Below, in pieces: positions 51,929 to 61,353 of a stretch of 64,000 nt of DNA. The notes below the pieces were generated by a model that did not search any database, had not been told where the DNA came from, and saw only the letters and a program-made list of their open reading frames with translations. Every line of letters starts with the position of its first letter. Position 1 is the stretch's first letter. Location: assembly GCF_000156335.1 (NCBI RefSeq), contig NZ_DS999213.1:1306679-1370678 (forward strand), written 5' to 3'. A program made the translations under genes and the position numbers. This DNA is from Roseobacter sp. GAI101 (GTDB lineage: Bacteria; Pseudomonadota; Alphaproteobacteria; Rhodobacterales; Rhodobacteraceae).

Positions 51929-52954
51929 ATGAAGCATACACTTTTGAGTGCGACATTCGCATTGATCGCCGGGATTACTCCCGCCTTCGCCGAGATGACC
52001 GATATCCGTTTCACACTTGGCTGGAAGACCCAAGGCAGCGATGCCCCCTTCCTGATGGCGCTTAGCCGCGGTTATTTCGAAGACGAAGGCCTGAACGTCA
52101 CCATCGACCAGGGCGAAGGATCGGCAGCGACCGTGACGCGGATCATGGGCGGTGCCTATGACGCGGGGTTTGGCGACATCAACGCCATCATCCAAAACGC
52201 CGCCGCCCGTCCGGGCGAAGCGCCGGTGATGGTTTACCAGCTTTGGAACCGTCCTCCCTTTGCGATCGTGACGCCGAAAAGCGCCGGCATTGAAACGCCA
52301 GCCGACTTCGAAGGCAAACGGCTGGGCGGGGCGCAGGGCACGCCCACCACACGGCTTTTCCCGGTCTTCGCCAAGCTGAACGGCGTCGACATCGACAAGG
52401 TCGCCCAGGAAAACATGGCACCGAACCTGCAAGAACCGATGATGATCCGGGGCGACATTGATGGCGCGTTCGTCTTTACAATCACAAGCTGGTTCAACCT
52501 GATCGCCAACCGTCAGGACCCTGCGGCCGATTTCAACTGGTTCCAGTTCGAAGACTACGGGATGGACCTTTATTCAAACGGCATGATGGTCTCGCGGAAG
52601 ATGCTGGCGGAAAACCCCGAGGCGGTCAGCGGTCTGGTCCGTGCGGTGAACCGCGCAACGCTGGAAATCGCACAGGATCAGGACATTGCGGTCGAGGCGA
52701 TCATGGCCTTCGACAACCTCGTCGATCCGGAACTTGAGCGCGCGCGCCTGGAATTCGCGTTGACCAACCTGATGAACGCGCCCGAGACTGCGGAAATCGG
52801 CATGGGTGATCTGGTGGACGAACGGCTGACACGCTCCATCGCGATCGTTGCCGAAGGGTACGGGCTTGAGCGTCTGCCAGAAGCCTCTGAAATCTTCGAC
52901 CGGTCCTTCCTGCCACCGGCCGATACACGTAGCTTTGTCGTCAGTATCGACTGA
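51929..52954 (+). CDS. ABC transporter substrate-binding protein (NMT1/ThiY-like)
   Basis: A 341-residue binding protein of the NMT1/ThiY fold, with a signal peptide (1-22, ending AFA). The mature start FTLGWKTQGSDAPFLMALSRG resembles proteins that bind pyrimidines or other N-heterocycles, as in ThiY. AAGGA lies 8 bases before the ATG at 51929; a TTG directly upstream is not needed. A strong intrinsic terminator follows 11 bases after its stop, so much of the transcript may end there, raising binding protein and transporter above the two enzymes behind it. Confidence 0.88.
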   Translation: MKHTLLSATFALIAGITPAFAEMTDIRFTLGWKTQGSDAPFLMALSRGYFEDEGLNVTIDQGEGSAATVTRIMGGAYDAGFGDINAIIQNAAARPGEAPVMVYQLWNRPPFAIVTPKSAGIETPADFEGKRLGGAQGTPTTRLFPVFAKLNGVDIDKVAQENMAPNLQEPMMIRGDIDGAFVFTITSWFNLIANRQDPAADFNWFQFEDYGMDLYSNGMMVSRKMLAENPEAVSGLVRAVNRATLEIAQDQDIAVEAIMAFDNLVDPELERARLEFALTNLMNAPETAEIGMGDLVDERLTRSIAIVAEGYGLERLPEASEIFDRSFLPPADTRSFVVSID

Positions 52955-52964
52955 AACTGACAGA

Positions 52965-53003
52965 CCGCGCGTCCGCCCCTGTTGCGGGCGCGCGGTTTAT
53001 TTG
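52965..53003 (+). terminator. Intrinsic terminator after the binding-protein gene
   Basis: CCGCGCG and CGCGCGG enclose an inner CCGC/GCGG stem, followed by TTTATTT. It lies in the middle of an operon, 46 bases before the NTF2-like ATG, so it may be a partial terminator. Confidence 0.75.
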
Positions 53004-53048
53004 CATTGAAACCTGCCCCTTGAACCGTTGACGACGAAAGTGCCCGCC

Positions 53049-53474
53049 ATGGACCAGAAAACCGACCCCCTGATTGCAGCGAAAGCCATCGTCGAGGCCT
53101 ATCTTGAACGCTCGATGGTGCCCGACCCCGAAGGGGCCTCAGCCTATGTCAGCGATGATTTCACGTTGACGTTCACCGGCGGACGGAAATTCACCCGCCC
53201 CGATCAAAGCGCGGGCTTCAACGCGAAACGCTATGCATGGGTGAAAAAACGGTTCCTGCGGACCGATGCGGCGCTTGATCCCGAAACGGGCGATGTGCAC
53301 GTTTACAACACCGGATATCTTTACGGCGAATGGAAAGACGGCACCGCCTTTGAAACCAACCGCTATATGGATAAATTCGTCGTGCGCGACGACAAGATCA
53401 TCGGTACGGATGTCTGGAATGACAGTGCCGAAATCCTGCTGCACAAGGCGGGACTGGCCGAAGCGGAGCTTTAG
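53049..53474 (+). CDS. NTF2-like (SnoaL/ketosteroid isomerase fold) protein
   Basis: A 141-residue protein of the NTF2-like alpha+beta barrel family. It starts in a helix (IAAKAIVEAYLERSMVPDPE), followed by DFTLTFTGGRKF and an antiparallel sheet ending KIIGTDVWNDSAEILLH. Such proteins act as small-molecule enzymes or binding partners, so function cannot be read from fold. The ATG at 53049 is preferred over an upstream TTG. The stop is 3 bases before the NodB-fold gene, so the two may act on one compound. Similar small proteins occur next to ring-opening hydrolases in other bacteria, but I have no direct parallel to name. Confidence 0.75.
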   Translation: MDQKTDPLIAAKAIVEAYLERSMVPDPEGASAYVSDDFTLTFTGGRKFTRPDQSAGFNAKRYAWVKKRFLRTDAALDPETGDVHVYNTGYLYGEWKDGTAFETNRYMDKFVVRDDKIIGTDVWNDSAEILLHKAGLAEAEL

Positions 53475-53477
53475 ATC

Positions 53478-54362
53478 ATGATCAAGGACCACGGGCGTTA
53501 CACATATCGCGCCATCACGGACCGCCCGGATTACACCTGGCCCAACGGCAAGCGCCTTGCGGTCTACATCGGGCTGAACCTTGAACATTTCGCCTTTGGC
53601 GAAGGGTTGGGGGCGGAACTGGCCCCCGGTGGCCCGCAGCCGGATGTGTTGAACTACGCCTGGCGCGATTATGGCAACCGCGTGGGCGCATGGCGGATGC
53701 GCGACATGTTCGATGCGCTGGACCTGCCGGTCAGCGTGATCGCCAATTCGGCAATGTATGATTATGCCCCCGATCTGATGGCGGCCTTTCGCGCCCGCAA
53801 TGACGAAATCGTCGGGCATGGACGGACCAATTCGGAACGCCAAAGCGTGCTTTCGACCAAGGACGAAGCGGCGCTGATCGCCGAGGCCACACAGGTCTTG
53901 CACAAGGCCGAAGGGGTCGCCCCGCAAGGCTGGCTGTCGCCCTGGATCGCGGAAAGCATGGACACCCCGGACCTGCTGGCACGGGCGGGGTATGGCTATA
54001 CCTTGAACTGGTGCATGGATGATCAACCGGTCTGGATGGAAACCTCGGGCGGTCGGCTGCTGTCAGTGCCTTATGCGCAAGAGGTCAACGACATTCCGTC
54101 CATCGTCGCGCGCAAGGAAGGGGCGGCTGATTTCGCGGATATGATCATCGATAATTTCGACGAGATGCTGGAACAGTCAGTAGACCAGCCCCTGGTCATG
54201 GGGATCGCATTGCACCCCTATCTGGTCGGCCAGCCCTACCGCCTGCGCCATCTGCGCCGGGCGCTCACGCACATCGCCGCACAGCGCGACGCCATCTGGC
54301 TGACACGCGCAGGCGACATCCACAGCTATTGCCGCGATCAGATACCTGATTTGATCCCCTAA
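53478..54362 (+). CDS. Polysaccharide deacetylase-fold (NodB/PuuE-like) hydrolase
   Basis: A 294-residue NodB-fold protein. Strand and helix pattern fits residues 25-285: LAVYIGLNLEHFAFGEG, VSVIANSAMYDYAPDLMAAF, EIVGHGRTNSERQ, GWLSPWIAESM and VMGIALHPYLVGQPYRL. The TFDDG-type motif of chitin and peptidoglycan deacetylases is replaced by GLNLEHF and the H-x3-H metal motif by GHGRTNS. This resembles PuuE, a metal-independent allantoinase, rather than sugar deacetylases. No signal peptide is visible, so a cytoplasmic, N-heterocycle ring-opening role is plausible. It follows the NTF2-like gene by 3 bases and is the last gene of the operon. Confidence 0.8.
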   Translation: MIKDHGRYTYRAITDRPDYTWPNGKRLAVYIGLNLEHFAFGEGLGAELAPGGPQPDVLNYAWRDYGNRVGAWRMRDMFDALDLPVSVIANSAMYDYAPDLMAAFRARNDEIVGHGRTNSERQSVLSTKDEAALIAEATQVLHKAEGVAPQGWLSPWIAESMDTPDLLARAGYGYTLNWCMDDQPVWMETSGGRLLSVPYAQEVNDIPSIVARKEGAADFADMIIDNFDEMLEQSVDQPLVMGIALHPYLVGQPYRLRHLRRALTHIAAQRDAIWLTRAGDIHSYCRDQIPDLIP

Positions 54363-54399
54363 GGGAAAACCCAAGGGACGCCCCGCAGCCAGGCAACAG

Positions 54400-56031
54400 T
54401 TAGGCCACCTGTCTGCGCGCCGGAGGTGTCGGCGCTGCGGCCAGCAACGTCTTGGTATATTCGTTCTGCGGGTTCGCCATGACATCGCGCGCATGGCCTT
54501 GTTCGACAATCTCGCCGTCTTTCATCACGATCACATGGTCGCACAGCAGGCGAACCACATGCAGATCGTGGCTGACAAACAGATAAGTCATACCCAGCTT
54601 GGCGCGCAGATCGACCAACAGGTTCAATACGACCGCCTGAATGGACACATCCAGCGCCGCAGTCGGTTCATCCAGGATCAGGAATTTCGGTTCAAGGGCA
54701 ACGGCGCGGGCAACCCCCACGCGGGCCTTCTGCCCCCCCGACAGCTGATGCGGGAACCTGTCCAGCAGGGGCAAAGGCAGACCGACCAGCACGGCCAGTT
54801 CCTCAACCCGCGCGCCCAGCTTGGCCCCGCGCAGCCCGCCCAGGCGACGCAGCGGTTCGACGATGGTCTGGCGCGCGGTGTGGCGCGGGTTCAGGCTGTC
54901 CGTGGCATCCTGAAACACCATCTGGATCTGGGCACGGCGTGGATTGCGGGCAAAACCCTTGGCCGGGATCGCAGCGATGTTTTCGCCCTCGAACAAGATA
55001 TCGCCGCTCGTCGCATCCATCAACCGCACCAGAATCTCCGAGGTCGTGGATTTCCCGCAACCGCTTTCCCCCACCAGCCCGACGCTTTGTCCCTGCTTGA
55101 TGGTGAATGAAATGCCTTTCACCGCTTGGACCGGGCCGGATTTGCCGCGATAGGTCTTGGTCAGATTGCGCACCTCGACCAACGGCGTATCCAGCACCTG
55201 ATGGGGCAATTCGGCCTTGCGGTCCGCAGGGGGCAGCAGGCTACGGATGCTTTCGCCGATGCGCGGCGTGGCATCCACCAGTTTGCGGGTATACCCGTGC
55301 TGGGGATCGCTGAAAATCTGTACGGGATCGCCCTGTTCGACGATCAGTCCGTCTTTCATCACCATGATCCGGTCGCAATATTGTGCGGCCAGCCCAAGGT
55401 CATGGGTGATCAACAGACTGCTCATCCCGCGTTCGCGGATCAGGTCGCGCACCAGGTCCATCACCGCCTTTTGCGTCGTGATGTCCAGCCCCGTGGTTGG
55501 TTCGTCCGCGATCAGCAGGCGCGGGTCGCAGGCCAGTGCGATGGCGCAGACGATGCGTTGGCACATGCCGCCGGACAATTCGAAGGGATAGGCGTCATAG
55601 CGTGCTTCGGCGTCGTTGATCCGCACGGCCCTAAGGGCGGCAATCGCCTTGGCACGGGCATCCTGACGGGTGGCGCGGGCATGTTCACGCAGCACGTCTT
55701 CGATCTGGTGACCGACCTTGCGGATCGGGTTCAGGGCCGCACGCGGGTTCTGGAATATCATCGAGATTTCGCGCCCGCGGATATCGCGCATGTCCCGTTC
55801 GGCGGCGCGGCGCAGGTCGATGCCCGAATACGTCGCCTTGCCTGCCTTTATCCGGCCCCCTGCATCCAGGATGCGCATCAGCGCATAGGACGTCACCGAT
55901 TTACCAGACCCGCTTTCACCCACGATCCCGAGGATTTCGCCCTTTTCCAGATCAAAGCTGATCCCGCGCACGGCATCCACAGCACCCCGACGGGTTTGAA
56001 AGGACACGGCAAGGTCTTTGACACTCAGCAT
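54400..56031 (-). CDS. Dipeptide-type ABC transporter ATP-binding protein, fused DppD-DppF
   Basis: A 543-residue protein with two ABC ATPase domains (Walker A GESGSGKS near 38 and GESGCGKS near 318; signatures LSGGMCQR and LSGGQKAR). It powers the two permeases encoded upstream, from which it is separated by 3 bases. It ends 37 bases from the convergent NodB-fold gene. It is a close paralog of the ATPase at 15697-17475, showing that the window holds two related dipeptide-type importers. Confidence 0.92.
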   Translation of the reverse strand: MLSVKDLAVSFQTRRGAVDAVRGISFDLEKGEILGIVGESGSGKSVTSYALMRILDAGGRIKAGKATYSGIDLRRAAERDMRDIRGREISMIFQNPRAALNPIRKVGHQIEDVLREHARATRQDARAKAIAALRAVRINDAEARYDAYPFELSGGMCQRIVCAIALACDPRLLIADEPTTGLDITTQKAVMDLVRDLIRERGMSSLLITHDLGLAAQYCDRIMVMKDGLIVEQGDPVQIFSDPQHGYTRKLVDATPRIGESIRSLLPPADRKAELPHQVLDTPLVEVRNLTKTYRGKSGPVQAVKGISFTIKQGQSVGLVGESGCGKSTTSEILVRLMDATSGDILFEGENIAAIPAKGFARNPRRAQIQMVFQDATDSLNPRHTARQTIVEPLRRLGGLRGAKLGARVEELAVLVGLPLPLLDRFPHQLSGGQKARVGVARAVALEPKFLILDEPTAALDVSIQAVVLNLLVDLRAKLGMTYLFVSHDLHVVRLLCDHVIVMKDGEIVEQGHARDVMANPQNEYTKTLLAAAPTPPARRQVA

Positions 56032-56034
56032 GGG

Positions 56035-56913
56035 TCAGGTCCTTTTGCGCGGGTCAACGATGTCGCGCAGACCGTCGCCCAGAAGATTGAAGGTAAAAAC
56101 GGCGATCATCAGCCACAGCCCCGGAAACACCGCCATCCACCATTCGCCAGAGACGATGAAGTTTGCCCCCTCGGCGACCATGATCCCCCATTCGGCTGTC
56201 GGCGGGCGCACGCCAAGCCCGATGAAGGACAGCCCAGCGGCGTTCAGTATGGCCCAGCCCAGGTTCAACGACACCTGCACCATCATCGGCGGCAACGCAT
56301 TGGGAAAGATGTGCATCGCAAGCACCCGAATGTCCGAATTGCCCGACAGTTTGGCCGCCTGCGCAAATCCGGCCTCGCGGCGAATGTTCACCTCGGCGCG
56401 CACAAGACGGGCATAGAACGGCACGTTGATCACCGCCGTCGCGTAGATGATGTTCTCGATCGTGTTGCCAAGCGCCGCAACGATCCCCATCGCCAGCACG
56501 AACAGCGGAAACGCCATGATCGTATCAAGGATACGGTTCAACACGATATCCAGCCAGCCGCCCCAATAGCCCGCGATGCTGCCCAACACCGACCCCACGA
56601 CAAAGGACAGCGCCACAGCCGCCAGCGACATCGACAGGTCCAGCCGTGTCGCGACGATCACCCGGCTGAACACGTCGCGGCCGACGTTATCGGTGCCAAA
56701 CCAGTGATCCCAGGACGGTGCCTGCAGCGCATTGGATGCGTTAGTCTCTAGCGGATCGTAAGGCACCAGCGCCGGGCCGAAGATCGCCGACAGCACAATC
56801 AACGCGAACATGCCGAACGCGATCAGAGTTACCGGATTGGCGCGCAGGACGTAGATCAGGTGATCCACCCCGCCCGATGTTTTCCGGCTTTGCTTCAATG
56901 GCATATCGGTCAT
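56035..56913 (-). CDS. Dipeptide-type ABC transporter permease (DppC)
   Basis: A 292-residue DppC permease with the GTDNVGRDVFSRVIVATR segment (about 72-89) and six hydrophobic segments. Its ATG overlaps the stop of the DppB gene by 4 bases, giving the usual DppB then DppC order (in contrast to the operon at 20 kb). Confidence 0.92.
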   Translation of the reverse strand: MTDMPLKQSRKTSGGVDHLIYVLRANPVTLIAFGMFALIVLSAIFGPALVPYDPLETNASNALQAPSWDHWFGTDNVGRDVFSRVIVATRLDLSMSLAAVALSFVVGSVLGSIAGYWGGWLDIVLNRILDTIMAFPLFVLAMGIVAALGNTIENIIYATAVINVPFYARLVRAEVNIRREAGFAQAAKLSGNSDIRVLAMHIFPNALPPMMVQVSLNLGWAILNAAGLSFIGLGVRPPTAEWGIMVAEGANFIVSGEWWMAVFPGLWLMIAVFTFNLLGDGLRDIVDPRKRT

Positions 56914-58004
56914 TTTGAACTGAACCCGATGCGCGGATCAATCGCGGTGTATAGCAGATCAATCACAAGGTTGAGCACCACGAACAGCAGCGCCATCGCC
57001 AGTACGAATCCCTGGACAGCGGCATAATCGGACACGACCAGCGCCTCGACCGCGTAGGACCCGATGCCGGGCCAGGCAAAGACTTTCTCGACCAGCACAT
57101 TGGCCCCCAAGGCAAAGGAAAACACCATGCCCAGCGTCGTGACCACGGGCAGCAGCGCGTTGCGAAAGGCGTAGCCATACAGAACCTTGCCATTCGACAG
57201 GCCTGCCGCGCGCGCGGTCCGGATAAAGTCGGAAGACAGCGCCGTCAGCATCGACGCCCGCGTCATCCGCGCAATCGGCGCAAGGGTGAACAGCGCCAGA
57301 GTAATTGCAGGCATGACCAGTTGTTTGGCCGCACCGCTCCACGTTTCCCAATCGCCCATCAGGGCCGCGTCAATCAGGTAAAACCCTGTCACGTGATCGG
57401 GATCGAGGTAGATGAAATCAAGCCGACCCAGCGGCGCAGGCGCAATGCCCAGAAGGTAATAGAACACATAGATCAGCACGATGCCGGTAAAGAACGTCGG
57501 CAACGATACCCCGGCGGTCACCACCACGCGACACAGGTGATCCACCCATGATCCCGGCCGTGTCGCGGCCAGTATCCCCAAGGGAATGGCGATCGCGCAG
57601 GACAGGATCAACGCCGTCAGCGTCAGCTCAAGCGAGGCTGGCAACCGTTTGGCCAGGTCCTGCGCCACCGCCTGCCCGCTAGAAAGAGACCGCCCCAGAT
57701 CGCCCTCCAGCAGATCACCCACATAGATAAAGAACTGTTGGATCAAGGGCTTGTCGAGGCCAAGCGCCGTGCGGACCTCTGCGATAGACGCCTCATCCGC
57801 AGCGGCACCAGCAAAATAGGCCGCAGGATCACCGGGCAACGCGCGGGTCAGCAAAAAGCTGATCAGCACAACGCCGATGACCACGGGAATGGACTGCGCG
57901 ACACGCAAGGCGATGGCGCGCAGTCTGGGATATGCAGGGCTGGACAGGGTCTTAGCCCGCGGCCAGAGGGCGAACATCAAGCTGGCGATGGAACCAGAAC
58001 TCAT
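56910..58004 (-). CDS. Dipeptide-type ABC transporter permease (DppB)
   Basis: A 364-residue DppB permease, longer than the usual 310-340 because of a loop near residues 185-225. The first membrane segment is VAQSIPVVIGVVLISFLLTR (about 34-53). The start at 58004 has AGAGGG close upstream, but makes a 53-base overlap with the binding-protein gene. An internal ATG at 57977 lacks such a site. Confidence 0.88.
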   Translation of the reverse strand: MSSGSIASLMFALWPRAKTLSSPAYPRLRAIALRVAQSIPVVIGVVLISFLLTRALPGDPAAYFAGAAADEASIAEVRTALGLDKPLIQQFFIYVGDLLEGDLGRSLSSGQAVAQDLAKRLPASLELTLTALILSCAIAIPLGILAATRPGSWVDHLCRVVVTAGVSLPTFFTGIVLIYVFYYLLGIAPAPLGRLDFIYLDPDHVTGFYLIDAALMGDWETWSGAAKQLVMPAITLALFTLAPIARMTRASMLTALSSDFIRTARAAGLSNGKVLYGYAFRNALLPVVTTLGMVFSFALGANVLVEKVFAWPGIGSYAVEALVVSDYAAVQGFVLAMALLFVVLNLVIDLLYTAIDPRIGFSSK

Positions 58005-59556
58005 AGCCCTCTGCCCCGTTGACCGCCACGTTCAGTGCAGGCTGATACAGCGGGATGCGCGGCAGATCCTCGAGAACGATTTCGAACATGCGCTTGATCT
58101 TGGGCGCATATTCAGGGTCATCCATCGGCATGTGCAGCGTGGCGTTCACCAGCTCCTCGACCTCGGGGTTGAGATAGTTGGAGGAGTTGAACAGGTGGCC
58201 ATGCTGATAGGCCCAGAAGAAGTAATAATCAGGCGTGTTCAGCCAGCCGCCAAAGTTGTCCAGATGCAGGTCCAGCCGTTTTTCGACCAGGGCCGCCGTG
58301 CGCCAGTTCGCACCGGGAATCTTGTCGATCTGGGTTTTGACGCCGATCTTGGCCAGACTTTCCTGGATCAGCAGCGCCGCAGGTTCCATCCACGCCAGAT
58401 CGGTACTGATGGACAACGGCACGTCGAACCCGTCGGGGAAACCGGATTTGGCCATATGCTCGCGGGCCATGTCCAGATCGGTGGAATACTGGGTTTTGCG
58501 CGGCCACGCGGTATCGGTAATCTCGGCATCGCCTCCCCACAGCGGCGCGCCGCGTTTATAGGCCGACGCCTCAAAGATCGCCTCGTAGGGCATCGCATAG
58601 GCCAGCGCCTTGCGCACGTTCGCATCCTGAAACGGCTCGAAATTAGTGTTCAGGCAGACACAGTTGATGCAGTTTTCAACCGGCGTTGAATAGACTGTCA
58701 GCTTGTCCGCCAGTTCGGCTGCGTCCTTGTCGGGAATGTCAAAGGACACCTGAACATCGCCCCTCTCGATCAAGGCGCGGCGGGTCGCCGGGCTTGGCAC
58801 TTCGCGCACCACGACGCGTTTGATCGCAGGGGTCGGGCCGCCGGCCCAGTCATCATTCCGTTCGTAGACCAGCTGTTCGCCCGGCGTCCAGCGCAGCACC
58901 TTATAGGCACCCGACCCGGCCGGCGTGGTGTGCAGGTATTCCATCGCCCAGGGGTCATCCGTCGTCGCATTCGCCTTGGCAACGGCGGAATTGATGATGA
59001 ACGGGACCGGCACGGCCAGATCGGGAAGCGCCAGCTTGGACGGACGGTCAAGGATCACGGTAAAGGTCTCGGCATCGAGGGCGGCAAACTGGTCCGGACG
59101 CTCAAGCCCGCCCGCCTTCATCTGCACGGTCGGAAACCCACCAACGCTGACGGCGCGATCAAAGGACCATTTCACATCCTCTGCCGTGACCTTGCTGCCA
59201 TCCCAGAAAGTCGCGTTTGGTTTGATCTTGAAGGTGATGGTCAGCCCGTCGTCGGATGTGCTCCAGCTTTCGGCCAGTTCGGGCACGATCGTTTCATAGT
59301 CATAGGACAGGCCGCCGCTTGGCACGTCCTTTGTGCCGAAGGACACCAGACGGTCATAGCAATTTACCGACACCTGATAAGACGCGCGGTTCGTGCCCGT
59401 GCGGTGCAGGTCCAGCGAATTGACAGTCTGCCCGTTGACGACAACCAGCGTATCGGCCCCTTGGGCTGCCGCAGGCATCGCCCGCAGAAACGGCAGGACA
59501 GACGCCCCGGCGGCACCCATTTTCAGAAAATTGCGTCGTGTGGTGTGGTCGGTCAT
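57952..59556 (-). CDS. ABC transporter substrate-binding protein (peptide/nickel, SBP_bac_5 family)
   Basis: A 534-residue binding protein with a twin-arginine-like N-terminus (TTRRNFLKMGAAGASVLPFL), so it is probably exported by the Tat route. The family segments VNSLDLHRTGTNRA and FKIKPNATFWDGSKVTAEDVKW are present. It is the first gene of the importer operon. The candidate LysR box at 59658-59670 lies about 100 bases upstream. Position next to allophanate hydrolase and an amidohydrolase suggests a nitrogen-rich ligand rather than a peptide. Confidence 0.9.
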   Translation of the reverse strand: MTDHTTRRNFLKMGAAGASVLPFLRAMPAAAQGADTLVVVNGQTVNSLDLHRTGTNRASYQVSVNCYDRLVSFGTKDVPSGGLSYDYETIVPELAESWSTSDDGLTITFKIKPNATFWDGSKVTAEDVKWSFDRAVSVGGFPTVQMKAGGLERPDQFAALDAETFTVILDRPSKLALPDLAVPVPFIINSAVAKANATTDDPWAMEYLHTTPAGSGAYKVLRWTPGEQLVYERNDDWAGGPTPAIKRVVVREVPSPATRRALIERGDVQVSFDIPDKDAAELADKLTVYSTPVENCINCVCLNTNFEPFQDANVRKALAYAMPYEAIFEASAYKRGAPLWGGDAEITDTAWPRKTQYSTDLDMAREHMAKSGFPDGFDVPLSISTDLAWMEPAALLIQESLAKIGVKTQIDKIPGANWRTAALVEKRLDLHLDNFGGWLNTPDYYFFWAYQHGHLFNSSNYLNPEVEELVNATLHMPMDDPEYAPKIKRMFEIVLEDLPRIPLYQPALNVAVNGAEGYEFWFHRQLDVRPLAAG

Positions 59557-59654
59557 CGAAAGCCCTCTCGCTGGTGGTGCGCCGATTGGATTCGGCCTTT
59601 GGCAAAGACTGCGCTGAATCAGCGATCACTTCTAATGCTATAAAATCAGTAATG

Positions 59655-59673
59655 CGGTGCATTAAATGCATCG
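59655..59673. promoter_or_regulatory. Candidate LysR box upstream of the ABC operon
   Basis: TGCA-TTAAA-TGCA (59658-59670) is a T-N11-A inverted repeat, flanked by CG one base outside each arm (CG-N-TGCA-N5-TGCA-N-CG). The same pattern recurs before the LysR gene at 63239-63257. Two copies beside the two operons of this block point to a shared regulator. Confidence 0.6.
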
Positions 59674-59817
59674 GCTTGAAAGATGTAATTGTTTTCAAAG
59701 CCCTAAACATCGTGCCCCTTAGCCCGGTTGATCATTTAACGTTTGAAATGGTTGCGGTGGTGAGGTTTCTGCGGATCGCGGGCATCAACCGCCGGACCGT
59801 GAAGCCGGAGCCTTGGC

Positions 59818-61296
59818 CTAGCCAAGCCGGGTCGCATAGCCATCACAATTGCCGCGGCAAAAGCTTTGAACGACCAGCGCTGCGGCCTCGTTCATCAGGC
59901 GGGTGGCCGCGTTGGCACCGTCAAGACGCGCGGCCACATCGCGGGCACGCGCAGCCAAGGCACCTTCATCCAGTGTCAGGATCGTGTCATTCGCCAGGAC
60001 ATAACGCCCGGCGATCATCACCTCGCGCAGGGCCGCCCCGTTTTCGGCCAGAACCATTTGGTCCAGGGGATTGCGCAGCGGCGTATAGTGGCAATAGCCC
60101 GCGTCCAGAAACAGCAGATCGGCAGCCCATCCGGCAGCAATCTTGCCGACACGGTCCAACCCCAATATCCGCGCGCTGCCTTCGGTCGCCATCTTCAGCG
60201 CGGAACGGGTGCTGATCCACGCTGCCGGATCGGACGTTTGCGCGCGGCTCAGCGTGGCGGCAAGACGCATCGCCTCGAACATGTTCTGCCCGTCGGACGT
60301 GTTGCTGGCATCAGTGCCGACACCCAGATTCACGCCCGCATCCGCCAACATGCGCACGGGCGCGATCCCCGACCCCAGCCGCAGATTGCTAAGCGGGTTG
60401 TGGCAGATGCAGGCATCGTGCCGCGCCAGCAACTCCGCCTCGGGTTTGGAAAGCCACACACCGTGGGCACCGCTGAATTGCGGATGCAGGACGCCCAGTG
60501 CATCCAGATGTTCGGTCAGGCTTGTGCCGTATCTTTGCGCGGCCATCACCTGTTGCAGACGGGTTTCGGCCAGATGGGTTTGCAGCGGGATACCGTCGCG
60601 CTGCGACAGCGCCGCACAGGCTTGCAGGAATGCGTCCGAACAATGCAGCGGGATCGTCGGCCCGATGCCCGGGCGCACGCGGTCTTTCGGTACCGGCCAA
60701 TGGCCAAAGGCCTCGGTGCAGGTTTCCATGATCGTTTGCCAAGCGGGCAAGGACAACGCCGCCACCGCATCACGCAACGGCGGATCGAACGCTTCGATCA
60801 ACCCCGGCAGCGCCTGATACAGCGTCCGGTCCGCGATCATCGGGGCGACCACGGCCCGGATGCCAACGTCGTGGTAGGCGTTGGCGACGGCATGAATTCC
60901 GCCCATGGTCGGCCCGGGCAGTTCAACGAAAAGATCAAAGCACGCGGTGCAGCCCTTGCGGACCAGTTCGACCGCAGAAAGTTGCGCGCTCAGATGCAGG
61001 TCATCCAGATGGCGCGTGCCGTTCAGCCACGCGCCACCGGACAAGAACGCCTCGAGCGGGAGGTCATCCGGCACCCCGCCGCGCCCCAGCGCACCATGAG
61101 AATGGGTGTGGCCATTCACCAGCCCCGGCATGATCAACCGGTTGCTGACATCAATGCGTTCGGCGTCGCCGGGCCCTTCGCCATCGGGGATCAGCGCCTT
61201 GATCCGCCCATCGCTGATCAGCAGAGACAAGGCCGCGAACCGGTCGTTATCAACCAGAACAGTGCCGCCCTCCAAGAGCATCTGCGCGTGGGTCAT
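59818..61296 (-). CDS. Amidohydrolase of the TRZ/ATZ (chlorohydrolase/cytosine deaminase-like) family
   Basis: A 492-residue amidohydrolase. NGHTHSHG (about 61-68) carries the metal-binding HxH, HLAET is near 250, and a C-terminal GTDASNTSDGQNMFEAMRLA supplies the aspartate. AtzB, TrzA and guanine-deaminase-type enzymes share this pattern. Likely chemistry is deamination or hydrolysis of an amino-substituted N-heterocycle or amidine. AAGGAG precedes the ATG at 61296. It lies 57 bases after the allophanate hydrolase stop on the same strand, so both are probably in one transcript with the LysR gene divergent. Creatinine, s-triazines, pterins and purines are all possible substrates. Confidence 0.88.
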   Translation of the reverse strand: MTHAQMLLEGGTVLVDNDRFAALSLLISDGRIKALIPDGEGPGDAERIDVSNRLIMPGLVNGHTHSHGALGRGGVPDDLPLEAFLSGGAWLNGTRHLDDLHLSAQLSAVELVRKGCTACFDLFVELPGPTMGGIHAVANAYHDVGIRAVVAPMIADRTLYQALPGLIEAFDPPLRDAVAALSLPAWQTIMETCTEAFGHWPVPKDRVRPGIGPTIPLHCSDAFLQACAALSQRDGIPLQTHLAETRLQQVMAAQRYGTSLTEHLDALGVLHPQFSGAHGVWLSKPEAELLARHDACICHNPLSNLRLGSGIAPVRMLADAGVNLGVGTDASNTSDGQNMFEAMRLAATLSRAQTSDPAAWISTRSALKMATEGSARILGLDRVGKIAAGWAADLLFLDAGYCHYTPLRNPLDQMVLAENGAALREVMIAGRYVLANDTILTLDEGALAARARDVAARLDGANAATRLMNEAAALVVQSFCRGNCDGYATRLG

Positions 61297-61353
61297 GCGG
61301 TTCTCCTTATCTGGACCGCATCGCCCCTGCCCCCACAAACAGCCACGGCCCGA

